36,467 nucleotides of DNA, taken from positions 1 to 36,467 of the forward strand of contig CAMLLO010000043.1 in NCBI GenBank assembly GCA_946480915.1. The letters run 5' to 3'. Below are positions 33,225 to 36,467 of this stretch, piece by piece (the stretch's first letter is position 1; the number at the start of each line of letters is the position of its first letter). The translations under genes were made by a program, and so were the position numbers. The notes beneath the pieces are model-generated. The model saw nothing but the letters and a program-made list of their open reading frames with translations, was not told the DNA's origin and ran no database searches. Origin of the DNA: an uncultured Sphingobacteriaceae bacterium. Lineage in GTDB: Bacteria; Bacteroidota; Bacteroidia; Sphingobacteriales; Sphingobacteriaceae.

Positions 33225-34754
33225 ATGCAAGAAAAAATCATCATTCTTGACTTCGGCTCACAATACACACAATTAATTGCCCGGAGAGTAAGAGAACTCA
33301 ACGTTTACTGCGAAATACATCCCTTTAATCACCTTCCTGAGTTTGATAATACGGTAAAAGGAGTAATCTTTTCTGGAAGCCCATATTCTGTTCGTCAGGA
33401 AAATGCGCCCCAAATAGATTTTAGATTATTTCATAATAAATATCCTTTGTTAGGAGTTTGTTATGGAGCTCAATACCTTGCTCAATATTCGGGCGGACAG
33501 GTTGTTCCATCTACAATCAGAGAATACGGTCGTGCTAACCTTCAATATCTAAACGAAGAGCATCCATTACTTAAACATATTCCAAAAGATTCGCAGGTTT
33601 GGATGTCGCACGGCGATACCATTGCAGATATCCCGGAAGACTTTGATGTAATTGCCAGTACAGATACGGTTCGTGTTGCGGCTTATCAGATAAACGGAAG
33701 TAAAACCTATGGTATCCAGTTTCATCCCGAGGTAACGCATAGTACCGATGGAAAGCAGTTATTAGAAAACTTCCTGGTAGATATTTGTGGTTGTTCTCAA
33801 GATTGGACCCCTGATTCTTTCATCGAAACAACTATTGCCTCTTTAAAAGAAAAGATAAGAAACGATAAGGTAGTGCTTGGCCTTTCCGGCGGAGTAGATT
33901 CATCTGTTGCGGCAGTATTACTGCATAACGCAATTGGTAAAAACCTTCATTGCATTTTTGTTGATAACGGGTTGCTACGTAAAGATGAATATGAGCAAGT
34001 GCTCGATTCATATAAGCACATGGGCTTGAATGTTCGCGGAATTGATTCAAAAGATCGCTTTTTGAGTCAGCTTGCCGGTGTAAAAGATCCTGAGCAAAAA
34101 CGTAAAATCATTGGCCGGGTATTTATCGAAGTATTTGACGATGCAGCACACGAAGTTCGGGATGTTGCCTGGCTTGGACAAGGAACTATTTATCCCGATG
34201 TTATCGAGTCAGTTTCGGTAAACGGTCCATCGGCCACTATAAAATCGCATCATAACGTGGGTGGGTTGCCCGACTTTATGAAGCTGAAAGTAGTTGAACC
34301 TTTAAATACCCTGTTTAAAGATGAAGTTCGAAGAGTTGGTAAGGCATTAGGAATTGATGATATCATACTTGGTCGCCACCCTTTTCCTGGTCCTGGTTTA
34401 GCGATCCGAATTTTAGGAGATATTACAGCTGAGAAGGTAGCCATTTTACAAGAGGCAGATTCTATTTATATCAGCAACCTGAAATCTTCGGGCTGGTACG
34501 ATAAAGTTTGGCAGGCAGGCGCAATTTTCCTTCCTGTTCAATCAGTCGGAGTGATGGGAGATGAGCGTACGTACGAAAATGTTATTTGTTTACGTGCTGT
34601 TGGTTCTGTAGATGGAATGACTGCAGATTGGAGCCATTTACCTTACGAGCTTCTTGCCAAAATCTCTAACGAGATCATTAATAATGTAAAAGGAATTAAC
34701 CGCGTTGTTTATGATATAAGTTCAAAGCCACCAGCTACGATAGAGTGGGAGTAG
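33225..34754 (+). CDS. guaA: GMP synthase (glutamine-hydrolysing)
   Basis: 509-residue enzyme converting XMP to GMP with ATP and glutamine. The N-terminal class I amidotransferase has the Cys nucleophile in [11 protein letters not shown] and the His/Glu of QFHPEVTHS. The ATP-pyrophosphatase domain carries the PP-loop [13 protein letters not shown], and the C-terminal dimerisation domain has [14 protein letters not shown] and ends PPATIEWE, the family's fixed terminus. The start was moved from the TTG at 33219 (inside the promoter element) to the ATG at 33225, giving [19 protein letters not shown] at the N-terminus as expected. It stands alone; a repeat block follows. Confidence 0.97.
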   Translation: MQEKIIILDFGSQYTQLIARRVRELNVYCEIHPFNHLPEFDNTVKGVIFSGSPYSVRQENAPQIDFRLFHNKYPLLGVCYGAQYLAQYSGGQVVPSTIREYGRANLQYLNEEHPLLKHIPKDSQVWMSHGDTIADIPEDFDVIASTDTVRVAAYQINGSKTYGIQFHPEVTHSTDGKQLLENFLVDICGCSQDWTPDSFIETTIASLKEKIRNDKVVLGLSGGVDSSVAAVLLHNAIGKNLHCIFVDNGLLRKDEYEQVLDSYKHMGLNVRGIDSKDRFLSQLAGVKDPEQKRKIIGRVFIEVFDDAAHEVRDVAWLGQGTIYPDVIESVSVNGPSATIKSHHNVGGLPDFMKLKVVEPLNTLFKDEVRRVGKALGIDDIILGRHPFPGPGLAIRILGDITAEKVAILQEADSIYISNLKSSGWYDKVWQAGAIFLPVQSVGVMGDERTYENVICLRAVGSVDGMTADWSHLPYELLAKISNEIINNVKGINRVVYDISSKPPATIEWE

Positions 34755-34756
34755 AG

Positions 34757-34933
34757 CCTCACCTAAATCCTCTCCTAAAGGGAAGGATTTCCATGCGCTA
34801 TTTTTATCACCAAACTCCTCTCCTTTAGGAGAGGAGCGTAGTCCGGAGAAGTGGCGGGTGAGGTTTAAGCACCCGAACTCCTCTTCTTTTTGGGAGAGGA
34901 CGTGCCAGCCAAGAGATTGGTGGGTGAGTTTAA
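34757..34933. repeat. Tandem palindromic intergenic repeat block
   Basis: Three diverged units of about 50-64 bases lie between guaA and the methyltransferase gene. Each begins CACC and contains a CTCCTCTCC-like hairpin. Unit 2 (34808-34868) has a perfect stem CTCCTCTCC (34815-34823) / GGAGAGGAG (34828-34836) with loop TTTA, then CGGGTGAGGTTTAA. Unit 3 (34870-34933) repeats the plan with TCCTCTTC (34879-34886) / GGAGAGGA (34893-34900) and ends GGGTGAGTTTAA. Unit 1 (34760-34807) keeps only the left part, with its own AAATCC / GGATTT pairing. CCTCACC at the left and GGTGAG at the right are inverted. It resembles the dispersed, REP-like intergenic repeats of Bacteroidota and may terminate guaA transcription. 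Confidence 0.75.
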
Positions 34934-34950
34934 CATCAAAAGCACATACC

Positions 34951-36135
34951 TTGGAAAGTCAAAACCCTCAATCAAACCGTTTTAATCATCAGCTAAAAAC
35001 GTTTTTACGGATCGTAGAATCTTACAAGGAAGATAAACCACTCACTAAATTTCTTCCTGATTTCTTTCGTAAAAACAAGCAAATGGGCTCTACCGACCGT
35101 AAGGTGGCTAGTAGTCTGCTTTATAATTACTTCCGCTTGGGCCGGGCTTGTGCTAATCTTCCTACCGAAGAGCGGTTGTTTATTGCCGAATTTTTAGTTT
35201 CTACAACGTCTAATCCTTTTCTTCAAAATTTCAAACCTCTTTTTAATGAGCAGATCGGTCTTTCTTTAGAAGATAAAATTGATTTCCTTGAAGCAGAGAA
35301 TATAGGTTTTTCAATAGATGATGTCTTTCCTTTTCATGAGCATTTTGCAAAAGGTATTGAGAAGGAAGCATTTTTAAAGTCTTTCTTCGTTCAGCCCGAT
35401 CTTTTTATAAATATTTATCCGGAAAAAACCGCCTGGGTAAGCTCTAAACTAGAAGATGCAGGAATAAACTATAAGGAAGAAGGCGAGCGTTCTCTACGTT
35501 TACCAAATGGCACAAAACTAGATCAGTTATTTCCGGATAACAAATATTTTGAAGTGCAGGACTTGTCCTCACAGGAAGCCTGCAAGTTTTTCAAACCACA
35601 GAAATACGACTACTGGTGGGATTGCTGCGCTGCGTCGGGAGGAAAATCAATAAACTTGTTTCATCAGCAGCGGGAAATTAAATTGCTGGTTTCCGACATC
35701 CGCGAAAGCGTGCTCGAGAACCTTGACGAGCGTTTCAAAAACGCAGGTTTACTGAAGTATCAAAAGAAGATTTTAGATCTCACCAAAGATCCGCAGCCTT
35801 TTATCCATAGTTTCGAGTTTGATGGGATTATTTATGATGCTCCCTGCACCGGATCAGGCACCTGGGGGAGGTCGCCGGAAATGATAAATCAATTCCAGGA
35901 ATACAGAATAAAGGCCTTTCAGAATCTGCAAATTTCTATCGCGAAAAATATTATTAAGTATTTAAAGCCCGGAAAGCCGCTCATTTATATAACCTGCTCG
36001 GTTTTTAAAGAGGAAAATGAAGATGTGGTAAATTTTTTAGTTAAAGAACTGGGCCTAAAACTAGAAACGCAGCAAATTTTGAAAGGCTATAACAGAAAGT
36101 CTGATTCGATGTTCGTGGCACGACTGATAAAATAG
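34951..36135 (+). CDS. RsmB-family rRNA cytosine-C5 methyltransferase
   Basis: 394-residue SAM-dependent enzyme of the NOL1/NOP2/Sun (RsmB/RsmF) group, which methylates C5 of cytosine in rRNA. An N-terminal helical domain (QMGSTDRKVASSLLYNYFRLG) precedes the Rossmann domain. Motif I is WDCCAASGGKS, with Ser where most members have Pro. Motif IV is DAPCTGSG (Cys299), and motif VI is YITCSVF with the probable nucleophile Cys349, so both catalytic cysteines are present. 16S C967 methylation is the likeliest role. No in-frame ATG lies near the start: TTG at 34951 gives the family-like N-terminus ESQNPQSNRFNHQLK, while the frame is open upstream through GTG codons at 34924 and 34858 inside the repeat block. 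Confidence 0.85.
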   Translation: MESQNPQSNRFNHQLKTFLRIVESYKEDKPLTKFLPDFFRKNKQMGSTDRKVASSLLYNYFRLGRACANLPTEERLFIAEFLVSTTSNPFLQNFKPLFNEQIGLSLEDKIDFLEAENIGFSIDDVFPFHEHFAKGIEKEAFLKSFFVQPDLFINIYPEKTAWVSSKLEDAGINYKEEGERSLRLPNGTKLDQLFPDNKYFEVQDLSSQEACKFFKPQKYDYWWDCCAASGGKSINLFHQQREIKLLVSDIRESVLENLDERFKNAGLLKYQKKILDLTKDPQPFIHSFEFDGIIYDAPCTGSGTWGRSPEMINQFQEYRIKAFQNLQISIAKNIIKYLKPGKPLIYITCSVFKEENEDVVNFLVKELGLKLETQQILKGYNRKSDSMFVARLIK

Positions 36136-36207
36136 ATCCAGATGCTCTCTGTCGATTTAATATTCCAGCAGAGAGATGTATCAGGGAGTTTGCTCATCAA
36201 TAATCTA

Positions 36208-36421
36208 TCACTCTGCTTTGGTCCATGTTTCTGTTTTACCTATAATGCTTAACCCCAGGTATGATCGGATATTTAATTTATTTCTGTTATAGATTTTGAT
36301 CATGCCATTATACGTATTCCCGGATTTAATATCATATATTTTCCCTTTTGAGTAAGAGCCTTTACCTGCATAGCTAAAGTTTTTAAGAATTTCCAACCCA
36401 ACAATGGGCTGAGTCTGCTGT
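36208..36421 (-). CDS. DUF2147 family protein, C-terminal part (cut by contig end)
   Basis: Only about 70 C-terminal residues remain. The minus frame is open from the adapter junction at 36421 to the TGA at 36208-36210 and reads QQTQPIVGLEILKNFSY, then KGKIYDIKSGNTYNG and the end LGLSIIGKTETWTKAE. This matches the DUF2147 pattern (GKIYDP..GKTY, then GY.GIS..GRTQTWTR). Such proteins are small (about 140 residues), usually secreted, and of unknown function. A TTG at 36396 is an internal codon, not a start; the true start and signal peptide lie beyond the contig. The 72 bases between this gene and the methyltransferase stop contain a weak CTCTCTG / CAGAGAG inverted repeat. Confidence 0.75.
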
Positions 36422-36467
36422 AGATCGGAAGAGCGTCGTGTAGGGAAAGAGTGTAGATCTCGGTGGT
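36422..36467 (+). other. Illumina sequencing adapter (assembly artefact)
   Basis: From AGATCGGAAGAGC to the end, all 46 bases match my memory of the Illumina TruSeq universal adapter read in reverse complement (the read-2-side sequence continuing into AGATCTCGGTGGT). It interrupts the DUF2147 coding frame exactly at 36421/36422. It is not genomic and should be trimmed. Confidence 0.97.

Noticed and set aside
34858..34950. Extended N-terminus of the RsmB-like protein through the repeat block
   Set aside because: The extra 31 residues are encoded by the palindromic repeat and lack family resemblance; open frame alone is not support.
36208..36396. Complete 62-residue gene starting at TTG 36396
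   Set aside because: The frame stays open to the adapter junction and the family pattern continues upstream, so this is the end of a longer DUF2147 gene.

Overview
The window reads as a chromosomal contig from a Bacteroidota bacterium, most likely Sphingobacteriaceae (Pedobacter/Mucilaginibacter-like). The evidence is internal: several genes are preceded by the phylum's promoter element TAnnTTTG, often as TATCTTTG; there are two large secreted proteins with PKD repeats and a type B (gliding-associated) C-terminal sorting domain; there are two PorP/SprF-family proteins, a TolC/MFP/RND efflux set with the Bacteroidota architecture, and family variants of Lgt and PurB typical of the phylum. No tRNA, rRNA, CRISPR array, insertion sequence or phage gene was seen. 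The last 46 bases are Illumina adapter, so the contig ends artificially at about 36421.

Layout. 1-4150: ubiX, then mtaB, lgt and an inositol-monophosphatase-family gene, closed by a bidirectional terminator. 4180-6180 (minus): an Nfu-type Fe-S scaffold and purB. 6267-12986: a multidrug-efflux operon (TetR regulator, TolC-like channel, lipoprotein adaptor, RND pump). It has a well-formed promoter with a perfect palindrome lying between its elements, and it ends at a strong terminator. 13.0-14.0 kb (minus): a Gfo/Idh/MocA oxidoreductase.

14198-18235 is the most interesting part: a tightly packed operon kaiC-kaiB-kaiB-histidine kinase. KaiC is a double-domain homologue that keeps both Walker A motifs, both catalytic Glu pairs and hydroxyl residues at all three positions equivalent to the cyanobacterial phosphosites (T422, S427, S428). 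It carries a C-terminal coiled coil, and no kaiA is present. The two KaiB paralogues and a soluble PAS histidine kinase follow with gaps of 1, 1 and 7 bases. This looks like a KaiA-less timer or stress-signalling module with its own output kinase.

18341-27689 is a type IX secretion surface cluster in the order adhesin 1-PorP/SprF 1-PorP/SprF 2-adhesin 2. The two adhesins share an N-terminal IgGFc-binding-like region and end in type B sorting domains. The PorP/SprF proteins are the likely partners for their export or anchoring.

27.7-36.4 kb is housekeeping: rpoN (minus), a pirin, accC, ribE, a small secreted protein of unknown function (minus), guaA, an RsmB-like rRNA methyltransferase, and the C-terminal end of a DUF2147 gene cut by the contig end. 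Short intergenic repeats lie before accC, before ribE and between guaA and the methyltransferase gene. Apart from the overlapping repeats there is no gene-free stretch longer than 300 bases.
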